Shown: in pieces, positions 1 to 10,189 of the stretch
How positions within the stretch are numbered: position 1 is the first letter of the stretch
Layout: each line of letters starts with the position of its first letter
DNA from: Isoetes taiwanensis
Taxonomy: Eukaryota > Streptophyta > Lycopodiopsida > Isoetales > Isoetaceae
Direction: 5' to 3'
Assembly: GCA_021234155.1 (NCBI GenBank)
Contig: JAJEKV010000010.1
Location: 6,732,871 to 6,796,870, forward strand
DNA length: 64,000 nucleotides
The notes under the pieces: model-generated
The model's database searches: none
What the model was told of the DNA's origin: nothing
Seen by the model: the letters and a program-made list of their open reading frames with translations, nothing else
Position numbers and translations under genes: made by a program

Positions 1-624
1 GTCGTGGAAGAAATAGAGGAAGAAGAGGAAGAAGAGGATGAAAACGAGGACGACCCAATACTTGTGGGCCACATTAAGTATGAGCTCCTAACTTCACATA
101 AAGGGAAGCTAAACAAGAACGGGTTCTCTATGGACCTTTCCCAGTACCTCATTGAAGCATTTTGTCCATTGGGAACAACTTGCTGGGAACTTCACGTTGG
201 AGGTTACATCGGTAGAGAAGCTTTGAAGTTAGCAAGGAAATGTCAGAGCGTCGTCTCCGATGATCTCGCCAAGAATTTCTTGGACCTCTTCTTTGAGAAA
301 GTACTAGAGGAAGCACCTAGGGGACCAATCGGCAGTGCAAAAAACAAAGCTTCTAGCTCTAAGGCCGAAATACCTGCAGATTTGCTTAAGGAACGGGAGA
401 ACTTGAGAAAGCTATTTATTGGCCAAAACATGATGGATGAAATCGAAGAGCAGCCAGATCATCATGTACATATCGACATGCCTGTGAACATCCATGACAC
501 TGAAAATATAGATCATGATGAAGCTAACAAGGACGATGATAATAACAATATTGATGATGAAGCAGACTCCAAATCTGAAAACACTAGCCAGGTTAGCGTA
601 AAGAGTAATGAACTAAAAGCATAG
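1..624 (+). CDS. Acidic protein of unknown function, 5' end outside window
   Basis: The frame is open from the left edge of the window to a TAG at 622-624, so about 206 C-terminal residues are visible and the true start is probably upstream. It begins with a run of Glu/Asp (residues 1-17), has a folded-looking middle (about 20-145) with a WELHVGGYIG stretch, and ends with an Asp/Asn/Ser-rich acidic tail. I do not recognise a family. It is followed within 300 bases by two palindromes and then a HAD-like relic on the same strand, an arrangement that resembles the 37-47 kb element. Reading frame is certain; function is unknown. Confidence 0.55.
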   Translation, partial: VVEEIEEEEEEEDENEDDPILVGHIKYELLTSHKGKLNKNGFSMDLSQYLIEAFCPLGTTCWELHVGGYIGREALKLARKCQSVVSDDLAKNFLDLFFEKVLEEAPRGPIGSAKNKASSSKAEIPADLLKERENLRKLFIGQNMMDEIEEQPDHHVHIDMPVNIHDTENIDHDEANKDDDNNNIDDEADSKSENTSQVSVKSNELKA

Positions 625-796
625 TTCATACTGTACAGATCTCAACTGATGTGGTTGGTGCTTCTATCAGACCGGAGACAACTCAGAATAAGGACGCAAC
701 GGAAGAATACACCGCGGGGAATGAAGAAGAAGAAAGGTATCGTAACAATCTTCCTTTTTTTGATATCCATGCATTTTTCAAACTACAAGCATATAG

Positions 797-817
797 AAAT
801 CGCGCCTGGCGCGATTT
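797..817. repeat. Perfect intergenic palindrome, AAATCGCG type
   Basis: Ten-base arms AAATCGCGCC are perfectly inverted around a single central T. It lies between the acidic ORF and the HAD-like relic. The reading frame spanning 651-854 crosses it and is therefore probably not coding. Confidence 0.85.
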
Positions 818-869
818 AGAGTTACCTAGAGATCATATTTTTAAATTATGTTGACGTTCTTCATTCTTG

Positions 870-890
870 AAATCGCGCCTGGCGCGTTTT
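870..890. repeat. Second AAATCGCG-type palindrome
   Basis: Same sequence as the palindrome at 797-817 with one mismatch in the right arm, 73 bases further on and still in the gap before the HAD-like relic. Confidence 0.8.
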
Positions 891-942
891 CCGTTTCCAT
901 TTCTTTTATCTCATACGTTATTGTTCTCCTTCTGAAAATGAT

Positions 943-1510
943 TTGGCTTCCCCAAAAGTACTGGTCTTTGATTTGAATGGTGTGCTATGTAGAACGTTAC
1001 CTAAAGCAACTTTTAAAAAGTCATGGTATGCGCAACAACCATTTGAGACACGTACCAAATATGTTTACCAGCCCCTTATCTCGAAGGAGATGTTGGACCA
1101 GGCCTTGATCTGTTTTAGTTGTGCAATTTGGTCATCTATGGAGCATAGAAATATCTGAGGATGTTTTGAAAGTAGTGCACGAGCTAAATAGAAATTGGGC
1201 GTCCATCCGGGATCAAAGCAAATGTGATTCATTCACAAACCCTAAAAGAACCGAGCGGGTAAAAAGATATTTGTGAAATGCTTGCGCAACATGATGGATG
1301 CCCTAGGTGTTGAGGATAAGGAAGGCATGATCATGGTGGATGATGACGCTCTAAAGTGTTGCTTCAATCAGTCCACGGTCATTGAATCCGCCACCCTATC
1401 ATCCTCAAGATTTTGACAAAGATGACTTCTGCCCGCTTTGTTAGTGTCCTGCGGGAAATAGCTTCAGGAAAAAACGGTCGAAGAGACACAAACACTATAC
1501 CCCAACCTTG
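943..1510 (+). pseudogene. HAD/FCP1-like phosphatase relic, frameshifted
   Basis: The stretch opens with VLVFDLNGVLC, matching HAD motif I in the DLNG form typical of plant NLI/FCP1-like phosphatases. About 35 residues later comes an IWSSM segment like the FCP1 IWSS region. After a frameshift near 1135-1160 the frame continues with SEDVLKVVHELNRNW. A further shift gives MIMVDDDALKCC, which resembles the VDDS-type acidic motif near the end of the domain, and a last shift gives FVSVLREIASG, like the conserved C-terminal Leu-rich helix. Order and spacing fit one FCP1-like domain of about 180 residues. At least three frameshifts separate the pieces, so it is a pseudogene unless they are sequence errors. 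There is no clear ATG start. Confidence 0.6.
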
Positions 1511-1780
1511 ATCGGACGGGGAAATTGACAGGGGACCTTGAGAAAATCGTTCTAGAAAGGGAACTTTTTTATATATATGTATACAGAAATACACTTTCCA
1601 AAAAGTTTTGAATATAAAATATGCTTTACGAAAAGGTTTTGAATATATATTGTGTTCTTATATCAGCATTATTGGTTACATTAATGTTGTTGTTTTTATA
1701 TTATGTGTATGGTTTCTTTGTACTTGCAATAATTTGTATGTATATACTCGTCAATAATTTAGGTCTATAAATAGGTATGC

Positions 1781-2002
1781 ATGAAATTGGCAAACCATCG
1801 GCCGGTCTCCCTATACGCTTGTTATTATGGCAAATTCTATTACCCGCAAGATGAACCATGCGGACCTCTGCGGTGCCGCGAGCTAGAAATAGAACTTCGG
1901 ATCTGGCTTGATGTCGTTGCTATGAATCCCGTCCGCATACGTCCCGATCCCTTTGATGTTGTAATCCATCTTATATGGAATCCGAGCATGGTTTGTTCAT
2001 GA
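1781..2002 (+). pseudogene. Conserved unknown ORF sharing a PDPFDV-IHLIWN motif with 43.2 kb
   Basis: The segment encodes PDPFDVVIHLIWN near residue 56 of a 73-residue frame. A separate ORF at 43,192-43,503 has PDPFDVIIHLIWN in a similar context, and both are preceded by an ITR/ITA-x-MNH segment; at 1.8 kb that segment is in another frame, implying a frameshift at about 1880. The two loci are therefore homologous. No known domain is recognised. The shared motif ties the left-edge element to the 37-47 kb element. Confidence 0.5.
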
Positions 2003-2457
2003 TCGGCGGGGATCTCGGGGACCGCTTTGCATCGCTGGCGGCGATGAATCGGATTAGTTTTTAAGTTTATGTTCTATTATAATCGTTATTTATGTCAAGC
2101 AAATCGCGCCCCGCCTTCGATTTGAACCACGAAAAAATCTACGTTACGTAGCTACTTGCTTGCATTTATTTATTAAGTAAAAAGCATTACAATTTCAATG
2201 TTTAGATTTCGTTGTCGCTCGTGAATGTGCGAATTAATAAGCAATTCCCTGCTTTTTCTATTGCCAACATTCTGTCATAATATGGGTCATTTGCATCGGA
2301 TATTTGAATGCCTTTGCATTTTAACATAAAATGCATCTTCCTAGCCCGAAAATGAACACAGTGCAAAAGTGTGGTTAATTCAATATAATGGTCAATAAAA
2401 TGCTTATACGGCGCGATTTTGGAATAGACATAATCCCAATTTAATTGAATGATGGTT
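2003..2457. other. Non-coding tail of the left-edge element
   Basis: No gene seen. It holds a degenerate AAATCGCG palindrome at 2101-2123 and a half-site GGCGCGATTTT at 2410-2420. The 661-bp repeat R starts at 2458, so the element boundary is at or before that point. Confidence 0.5.
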
Positions 2458-3118
2458 ATTAGATCTGGGTCCTGTTTTCTAATTCCTGAACCTGAAGGAT
2501 CAAGGGCAGAGCTCTGTAGTTCCTGTGTGTCAGCTATCGAAGGTCTAAGAGACGACGTTTGTGTAGAGTGATGCTACTGTGAGAGCTATATTGGGGTTTC
2601 AGCTTTAAATCGAAGCTTGGTTTTGAGTCTCGGCTGGATTCCTGTAGTATAAAGCTTTTTCTCCCCTTTTTTTTGTCGCGAATCTCTGTTGCAGATACTT
2701 ATAACCTTTCATGAAGAAATGTTGCTCTGTTTTAGAGACGCTTTCAGGTAAGCGATTGGAGGTTTAAACTATAGCGAAGTTGCTCGCTGGCTCGGCCGCT
2801 GCTTCTCTTTCGCTAGTATCCTCTTCGTGTAGGTCTTTTTTTCTACTTGGGTTGTTGTTCCACCCCAAATTTGAGTCATAGAGTTCCCTTCTGTTGATTT
2901 GTTGTTAGAGGGGATTTTGGTTGTCTGTTTTATAGTGATGCATGGAGTTTTTGGAGGAAGGGATGCACGTTAGTGTGGATTTCTAATCTTGGTGACGAAG
3001 TTGGTGATTTGGTGGCACTGGCAACGATTCAATTGGTGTTTGTTTATTTAAATCGAACCTCAATTATCTGTTATCAGACAGGTAATTTGCATCTGATTCA
3101 AAATCTTAAGAGTATGGC
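2458..3118 (+). repeat. Repeat R, copy 1 (661 bp)
   Basis: Nearly identical, with identical length, to 7047-7707 and 59,989-60,649. Copies 2 and 3 lie directly upstream of the JmjC exon. Copy 1 instead joins LINE ORF2 DNA at a GGC shared by both parents (3116-3118). The sequence has no long ORF and looks like UTR or promoter DNA, perhaps from the JmjC donor gene, which is inference. Confidence 0.9.
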
Positions 3119-3346
3119 TATAGCTATCCCTGCAGAGGAGTCATTAGCAGGAATAGACCATAAATCATAACCAGGAGGAAGGGTCTTACCAATCATTACC
3201 TGGTGATTGGAGTCGTGAATTTTGTGCTCTTGAAAGAAAATGATATCAGGGAGAAGGGTAGATAAGCAAACCTTTAACCTATCCCTCTTAACACAATTAT
3301 TGATCCCCTGGAGATTCCAGGTAACATAGTTAATTCTTCTATCCAT
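3116..3346 (-). pseudogene. LINE ORF2 N-terminal endonuclease fragment, copy A
   Basis: Starts at the ATG at 3346 with INYVTWNLQGINNCVKRD, then IIFFQEHKI and GYDLWSIPANDSSAGIAIA, the beginning of an apurinic/exonuclease-endonuclease-phosphatase domain. Coding stops at the junction with repeat R near 3118. In this copy the WNLQG codon is intact, whereas copy B has a stop at the Gln. Confidence 0.8.
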
Positions 3347-5269
3347 TAATATTTATACTTTCCTACCACTTGTCCAGCTTGGATAGTGGATTTTCTGGGA
3401 CTAGCTCTGCTGGGGCCTTGATAGAATTTCTTTTTTGCCCTTCCTCTCTTCTTATCCACAATCTTCCAGCCTTGCTCCTCAGTCTCAATCAGACTTTCGA
3501 TTTCCTGGTCGAACTTAGTGTCCTCCCACACTTTTGGGGAATCAGGAAATTTTGGAATGGACAAAAAGATATCTCCTGTATCAATTTTAACAGAAAGGTT
3601 AACATTTTCAATTGTGACCACCATGTTCTCATCAATTTTCAACCTCATTTGCTGGGGTTGATACTTTAAAAAATTGGTGTCATGCAAATCTTGATTATCT
3701 GCCTTGGCCTTCCAATTCGTCGATGTAGAGCCTTTATCCATCTCCATCTCTTTATTGCTCTTTTTGGGAACCCAGGTTTGCTTGATTTCCTCCCGAAACA
3801 TAGGGCCTTTACCCTTTGGGTCCCTGATTATAATAGGAGTTTTGGAATACAGGATCCTGAGATCTATAAAATTGTTAGCACTGATCCTGATCTTGAGGGT
3901 TTTATTCCAGTTGGATTTTATGGGTTTAGATATACAGACTGAGGGGAAATTTGTTTGAGGTAAAATGATTTCAAGAACCTCCCCAAGATTTCTGGAAATG
4001 GTGTTCAGATGAGACCTAGTCCAAAAGGCTGGAGGGAGATTCGGGAAGGTGATCCAAGTCGTAGTGCTAATACTTTCCTCTTTCCCCGAGATGAAATCTG
4101 CCCGCCATCTCATAATGTAGAAGGGAGAGTTAGAAAAGAATGGACACTCTGCTCATCCCTGCAAACAATCTGGTATGTTTTATTATCCATCTTAAGAATA
4201 GACAAAATGGAGACATGCTGACTTTTAGTGATCCAGAGCTTAACATCACCAAGCGAGGGGCACCTGAGCGGGAAGTGGATAAAAAAAGCTTTTCTGGTGA
4301 AAATGTCAGTAGCAGAGGAGTCATGCACTTCAAGGAGATCAATGAAGTCTCTGTCACTATGCTAAAACCAGAAACTTCAGGGGGGGAATTTAGAGACTCA
4401 TTCTTTATTAGAACATTCTTATAAGACAAATGAGAATTCAAACCTTTAGCTTTGTCCCCTTTACCCATCACCGGAATGGCGTTGCTGATCTTGTCTTCTC
4501 CAATCTTGGTTTTCAGAATGTTGAGTCCCGACATTTTGGCGTCCACCGCAATTCTCACATTCGCGAGGAGTCCACCTCCACCGCCCTGAAGAATCCGTTG
4601 CTATCCTTTATGGTACACTTCTTAGCGTTCTTCTTCACCTCATTTGGTAGACTTCGGGGATGTTGCAAGTACTTTGGGTATTTCTTCAACATTCAGCCTT
4701 GATCTAAAGGCTTTTCTGTGTTTTTCAATTACGTGATCTTCAGCATCCTCCCATCTCCTGATTAATCTTATGCTTGCCTTGGTGGTACCCCTCAAACTGT
4801 CCCATTGAATAATAAGGTCCTTGACCTTTGCCAACATCTCATTCATGGATGCCCTGAAAATTCCGTTCTTGAGACTACAGCAGTCCGTCTCCGTATGGCC
4901 CTGCTTCACCGTTATCAGCTTGTAAAGGGATGTGTCCATTTCCTGAGCATATCCCCACATATTCCATACCCAGTCCCTGTCGCTGGCCCTTCCCTCCCAG
5001 TAATCATCGTCAATCTTGATCATTTTTTCATTGCATGCTGTTATCGTTACCTCCTCTTGGATTCCCATGCACACAGCTGCCGCCTTCTGCTGATCTTTGA
5101 TGATTTCCAGCCCTATGTGAATGTCTTTGAGCAATTTCCAGCCCAGATCATTCCCGCTATCAAGCCAGAATATTTGAGTCCATTCTTCGTCTTCAATCTC
5201 CTTCTGCCCCCTTGAAGAGCCAATTCCGCTATTTTTCCTCGACATCTTGCAAACGGAGCTTATAGGCAC
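3346..5269 (-). pseudogene. LINE ORF1 (DUF4283-like), copy A
   Basis: ORF1 runs leftward from about 5245 (MSRKNSGIG) to a stop at 3346. The N-terminal 200 residues are open here. The middle is broken by frame changes near 4640 and 4300 and by the 25-base deletion near 4137. The downstream 255-residue segment has the DUF4283-like pattern of plant LINE ORF1 (a WITFPNLPPAFW stretch, then a basic KPIKSNWNKTLKIRI segment) and ends with a basic Lys/Arg-rich tail. The stop TAA shares its last A with the ORF2 ATG (TAATG), a stop-start overlap consistent with reinitiation. Confidence 0.7.
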
Positions 5270-5954
5270 AAATTGGAAGCACAGGAGGCGGAAAGATCAG
5301 GCAGTTACAAAGAGAAGGGGAAAAATCCAAACTTCCTTTGCTGCCCCAAGAAGTAACTGAAACACCCTTTTCAAAAACTTGGAAACCGTGAAAAGACCGT
5401 ACCCTATGAAGAGGCAATCTAAAGATCCTAAAATTCTGTCCCGTCAGAGGATCCAGCGCAGGCACAGAACCCGATACACCTCGACTGAGATCTAATTTGC
5501 TACAAGAAACCTCCAGACTACTACATCTATGTCCCTAATGTGCTGTGCCGGTTGCAGGTCGAAGAAGGAAGCCCAATGGAATATTGGTTCCACGCCAAAT
5601 TCAGTTGGGGCACTCATAGTGAATAAATTTCTCTCAAATCTGCCTCCAAGAAATGGCTGTGAATTGTGAGCAGCAACCCTGAGAGATCCCGACCTATCGA
5701 AGCACAAGATGCACAGATAAAAGAAGTTGAATCCAATCCTACAAAAACCGATTCTAGAGTTGGTTTCAAAGGCTAATCTAATCAAATTTTCCACTAGGTT
5801 GATAGATTGCTCGAATTCTTCAGAGACATGAGTAATCCCCAAGCCCTGGAGAACAGCTTCAAGCAAAGCCTCATCCATTGGGTTGGGGAGTTCCTCTCCA
5901 AGTTCGGGGCGGTGGCTGGCCTGCGCCCTAACGCTTCATTTTTCTCTCATGTGT

Positions 5955-5969
5955 TGTGTTCGCCTTCTC
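5955..5969. repeat. LINE target-site duplication (right copy) in unit A
   Basis: TGTGTTCGCCTTCTC, identical to the 15-bp duplication flanking the complete LINE at 51,764 and 58,900. Its left partner is absent here because the LINE 3' half is missing. Confidence 0.9.
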
Positions 5970-7046
5970 ATAGTGGGATTTCTACGAGAAGACATTAAGG
6001 ATTCCTTACAGCCTTACCTTATGTCTTGGCCATATTGCTTATTGGTCTAACATGCCAGTGGGAGTTGCATATATTACTGCTTTGCACGACCAATATGCTA
6101 TCACGCATTAAGGACTTTTGCCCAGCAATGTTGGGCACCATTACTAGTGCCTTAACATAGAGTTGTCCAGTGGACCATTTGTGCCCATGGACCAAAATTG
6201 GTCCATCGTACCTCTGCCACTTAAACCCATATATCTAGAGAGAAATTTCTCCATTTTGTAATCTATCACCACCTTTTGAATCTTCAATTGATCCTTTATT
6301 ATCTGCAAGAATTTCATGACCAAAGGATTCACCCATATGTTATTGTGATTGTGTAAATCTCATAGAATTTAGCAGTATTCATACTAGTCCAGAACTGCAT
6401 TCTTCATGTTTTCCAGCACAAAGGGGTCCAAACCTTTCTAAATTCAGAAGTATATAATTTTTTTATAATAAAATATATTGATTTGCATGTTCTCAATTTT
6501 TTTACTATTATATGACATTAGATGAAGTCGCCAAACTCTAATTTGCTCAAAAGGCATGCTTGAAGGTATGAATTATCTCTTTTACTATTATACTTGTTGG
6601 CTTAATTCTTGTGGTTAGTTATTGACTCTAAGAGCTACAGGTCAATGTTTTTTTGAAGTGTTTATCTCTAATATATAATTGTAATATGGAGGATAAGGGG
6701 GCAGCTTGAGATACTTATGGAAAATTGATATTTTTGCTTAGAGTTGTATACGTGTCAGCCTTTAAAATTATTAGGGAGGTGACTACACCTTTCAGAAGTT
6801 GACACATAGATATATTCCAGAAATTTCTTGAAGCTTAATTGTAGGTGTTGGGCTGCGCCGTTCGGGAAGCTTCCGGATTGTCTGCATTATATAAAAGAAG
6901 GAGAGGCAAAAAGTTCAAACCCGATGATGTGTCGAGATAGATCGAACCTCGAGATGTTTGTGAGGAAAGGGTTTGTGGAGGAATCTGATTCCGGATCCTA
7001 CCGATCAGTCCGAAATTCCTATTGGCCGTGAACCCATCGATCCATC
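5970..7046. other. Shared unit DNA between LINE and repeat R, copy A
   Basis: Matches 58,915-59,988. No gene recognised and AT-rich. Differences from copy B are concentrated at 6829-6960 in short CG/CTG-rich patches. Confidence 0.7.
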
Positions 7047-7707
7047 ATTAGATCTGGGTCCTGTTTTCTAATTCCTGAACCTGAAGGATCAAGGGCAGAG
7101 CTCTGTAGTTCCTGTGTGTTAGCTATCGAAGGTCTAAGAGACGACGTTTGTGTAGAGTGATGCTACTGTGAGAGCTATATTGGGGTTTCAGCTTTAAATC
7201 GAAGCTTGGTTTTGAGTCTCGGCTGGATTCCTGTAGTATAAAGCTTTTTCTCCCCTTTTTTTTGTCGCGAATCTCAGTTGCAGATACTTATAACCTTTCA
7301 CGAAGAAATGTTGCTCTGTTTTAGAGACGCTTTCAGGTAAGCGATTGGAGGTTTAAACTATAGCGAAGTTGCTCGCTGGCTCGGCCGCTGCTTCTCTTTC
7401 GCTAGTATCCTCTTCGTGTAGGTCTTTTTTTCTACTTGGGTTGTTGTTCCACCCCAAATTTGAGTCATAGAGTTCCCTTCTGTTGATTTGTTGTTAGAGG
7501 GGATTTTGGTTGTCTGTTTTATAGTGATGCATGGAGTTTTTGGAGGAAGGGATGCACGTTAGTGTGGATTTCTAATCTTGGTGACGAAGTTGGTGATTTG
7601 GTGGCACTGGCAACGATTCAATTGGTGTTTGTTTATTTAAATCGAACCTCAATTATCTGTTATCAGACAGGTAATTTGCATCTGATTCAAAATCTTAAGA
7701 GTATGGC
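7047..7707 (+). repeat. Repeat R, copy 2 (661 bp)
   Basis: Second of three 661-bp copies, here in its presumed original context upstream of the JmjC exon. Several GT/AG-like signals are present but no reading frame is convincing. Confidence 0.9.
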
Positions 7708-8132
7708 CTTTGTGTTTGCAAATTACTGTTTCGGCCTGTAAGTGACCAACATAGACCTGAAGCCAGACTGGAAAAAACACTACGGAGTTTGGGTTCATTA
7801 GCTCTGACTCATCTCCCCATGTCGCCTGTAAATTAAATCGAGATTTGAAAGCTCCCTTTGACGTCTTCCAAGGATGCCATTATTTCTAATTTGAACTCCT
7901 TCCTGAGCGTCATTTCTGATTTCAACAACTCTCCAAGCGTACTTAAAGGAGCTGCAATATCTTCTGCTCATGGTGCTTCCATTCCTCCTGCGCGCTGTAT
8001 GAATGGCCCTCCAAACCAAGGGCGTACTATGAATGCATCTTTGTTGTCATCTAAAATCTCTCTTAGGCACACATAAACATTAAAAACAATGCCACCTGGG
8101 AGCATGTGAAGTACCAAACCCATTTATTGTAG
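7708..8132 (+). other. Intron-like DNA before the JmjC exon, copy A
   Basis: No open frame is supported. It ends with a polypyrimidine-poor TTATTGTAG acceptor immediately before the JmjC exon. Differences from copy B are frequent around 7720-7990, mainly at CG-like positions. Confidence 0.5.
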
Positions 8133-8567
8133 AAAGTTTGTTTTGGAAGGCAGCTATTGACAAGCCCATATCTGTGGAGTATGCAAATGACATACCAGGA
8201 TCGGCATTTCCAGATTATGATAAGTATGGTGGCGATGACCCTGGGACACAAAATGATGGCCTGAAGTTGGATGTAGCAGGGATGGAATTTACTGATATGG
8301 CCTGGAATATAAGCAAGGTGGCACGCTCTTCGGGTTCTCTACTGAAATTTATGCCTGAAGAGGTTCCTGCTGTGACTTCACCAATGGTGTACCTTGGGAT
8401 GCTTTTCAGTTGGTTTGCCTGGCGTGTTGAAGACAATGAACTTCATAGTTTGAACTATTTACACATGGGTGCTCCAAAAACATGGTACGCAGTACCATCA
8501 GACGCAGCATCAACACTTCAGGAAGTCATTCGCGTACATGGCTATGGAGGTTACCTCAGCCCAGGAG
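8133..8567 (+). pseudogene. Single JmjC exon of a REF6/ELF6-like H3K27 demethylase, copy A
   Basis: A 435-bp exon bounded by an AG acceptor (8131-8132) and a GT donor (GGAG/GTAGAT). The translation reads LFWKAAIDKPISVEYANDIP, then SPMVYLGMLFSWFAW, then LHSLNYLHMGAPKTWYAVP, then VIRVHGYGGYLSPGG. This is the first half of the JmjC domain of the plant REF6/ELF6/JMJ13 group. The position expected to be the first Fe(II)-binding His (WHVED in the family) reads WRVED here (codon CGT at 8423-8425). No other exon of the gene is visible in the unit, which ends at the hairpin at 10.19 kb. I infer a captured exon, unable to act as a demethylase. Confidence 0.85.
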
Positions 8568-10149
8568 GTAGATATGCTCTCCACTCCTCCAAAATTTTAT
8601 ACTAAATAAAAACCTTTGCATTGCTCCATGATTTCGTAACTAGTAGTAGAAGAAGGCCAATAGCTTCTTATGATGTGCCAAGACAAAATGTCATGTTTTT
8701 TATATTCTGTTATAGAACACACAGTGAGGGAGAAGGTGCCTAAGGTGCCTACAAACATGTGCCATTCTATTTATTTCTAGGAATGAAGAAGTAGGTGCTT
8801 GCTCTCTTTTTTCCATTTTCTAATAGTTTTTTAAATTAACATGGTCACTTATTACATCAGTTGAAAGGGGCTCCTTAATTTAGAATTTATAGAACTCTTG
8901 CTTGGATATGAAAAAGGTATGAAGGAAAGTAACAAAAAAGTGGAATATATTGAACATTAAAGTTTGTGCTACATATGCAGCTAAGAAAGAAGCCTGGCAA
9001 GTAGATGGAAATTTCGTGAGAGCTGGTAGCATGTTGCAAAGTCTTTGACAAGATCATCCATCATGATGTGGTCTCATGGAATGGAATGTCTGATACTGAA
9101 TTGTATTCAAAAGAAGAAATGTGAATTTCCATTGGTGGAAGCCTCGAAAATGAGTATTTGACATCTGATTGATTCATCGCAAAGAAATGCCACATTGCAT
9201 GCGTGGTTCTAAAGGCCGTACTTTAGGAGCACAATGATAGCAGCCAGCACATGATAGAGGCCATTAAATAGCCTACCAATTTTCCTCATACACTAAAAGT
9301 TAATAAATGCATTGTACATAGGTTTCTAGAGTTGTTTTAGCATCTTTTACTTCACTAAATTTGTTCAACAATTTGGTCTGCTTTTTAGGTAATTTTATTT
9401 TAAAGTATGACTACATGCCATTCTTGAAACATGTTAAATTTTCTTAGCCTGGACGTAGATGAGTTTCTTGAGTCCTCTTTATTTAATCTAGATATATTTG
9501 ACCATCTATTGACAAAGTAGAAGCCCTACTCTTAGTTGCAAGATATATATCAAGATAAATGATCTCACCGAAGATGCAAGGTCTGCAAAATTGATGGTTG
9601 CCACTCTGCATGAACAAGAGAGCTCTTGCAGAGGGAAAACATCTACATGCACAACTTTAAAACATGTTAGTCAATTTGTGCAGATGAACTGGACGTAACT
9701 ATGATTGCATTCAACATGGAGAATGTATCCTTTCTTTTTCTTAAGCAAATTGTTACCACGGCGAAGATTTGTAGACAGTTCGAGTAGCAAAGTGCTTGCA
9801 AAGACATGTTAGCACCATAGGCACGTTGTAAACTTGCTAACTGATTTGTTATATCTACTTAGAAGGTTCAATAGATGTTGCATATTGTTCAAAGTCAAAC
9901 AACATTAGAAAAGTTAAGTTTTTTTATTTTCCCTTCCACGTGCGGTGGTACAGAGATAGAGATATGAAGAACATCATATGTCATCATTCAAACTGAATAG
10001 ACAAAGACAAAAGATTGCTATTCAAGAAATAAAAAATTGTCTTAGATTTCTTCCAAAAATGTACCCCATTACATATAACATATGCTATCTATTTTCTTCC
10101 ATTTGCACAATTCAGTCTCTTGTGTGCATAAGCATGCACTAAAAGAACA
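8568..10149. other. Non-coding 3' part of unit A
   Basis: About 1.6 kb, AT-rich, matching 61,512-63,090 almost base for base. No reading frame or RNA gene recognised. It probably includes intron DNA brought along with the JmjC exon. Confidence 0.6.
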
Positions 10150-10189
10150 AGACAGCAGCGGCGAAAGCCACTGCGACAAATTCTTGTAA
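10150..10189 (+). repeat. Hairpin terminus of unit A (Helitron-like 3' end)
   Basis: Stem GCAGCGGC with loop GAAA and right arm GCCACTGC (one mismatch), then GACAAATTCTTGTAA. Homology with unit B stops exactly after CTTGTAA, so this is a real element end. The layout of a GC-rich hairpin about 10 bases before the end resembles a Helitron 3' terminus, but the end is CTTG or CTTGTA, not CTRR. Confidence 0.7.

Larger units (their letters stand above)
3116..5954 (-). mobile_element. LINE (L1-like), copy A, 3' half missing
   Basis: Matches 56,037-58,899 of the complete LINE throughout. It keeps the 5' end, 5' region, ORF1 and the first part of ORF2, but stops inside the ORF2 endonuclease and is joined to repeat R. 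Loss of the 3' half is the opposite of normal 5' truncation during LINE insertion, so a later rearrangement removed it. Relative to copy B it lacks 25 bases at about 4137, which breaks ORF1. The LINE 5' end is followed at 5955-5969 by the same TGTGTTCGCCTTCTC target duplication as copy B, so both copies descend from one insertion. Confidence 0.85.

Noticed and set aside
651-854. 67-residue ORF
   Set aside because: It reads straight through the perfect palindrome at 797-817 and matches nothing; treated as chance.
3370-5215. Plus-strand ORFs across the LINE (repeated at 56,291-58,065)
   Set aside because: They are antisense shadows of LINE ORF1 on the minus strand.
8215-8436. Minus-strand 73-residue ORF opposite the JmjC exon
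   Set aside because: Shadow of a clearly coding exon.
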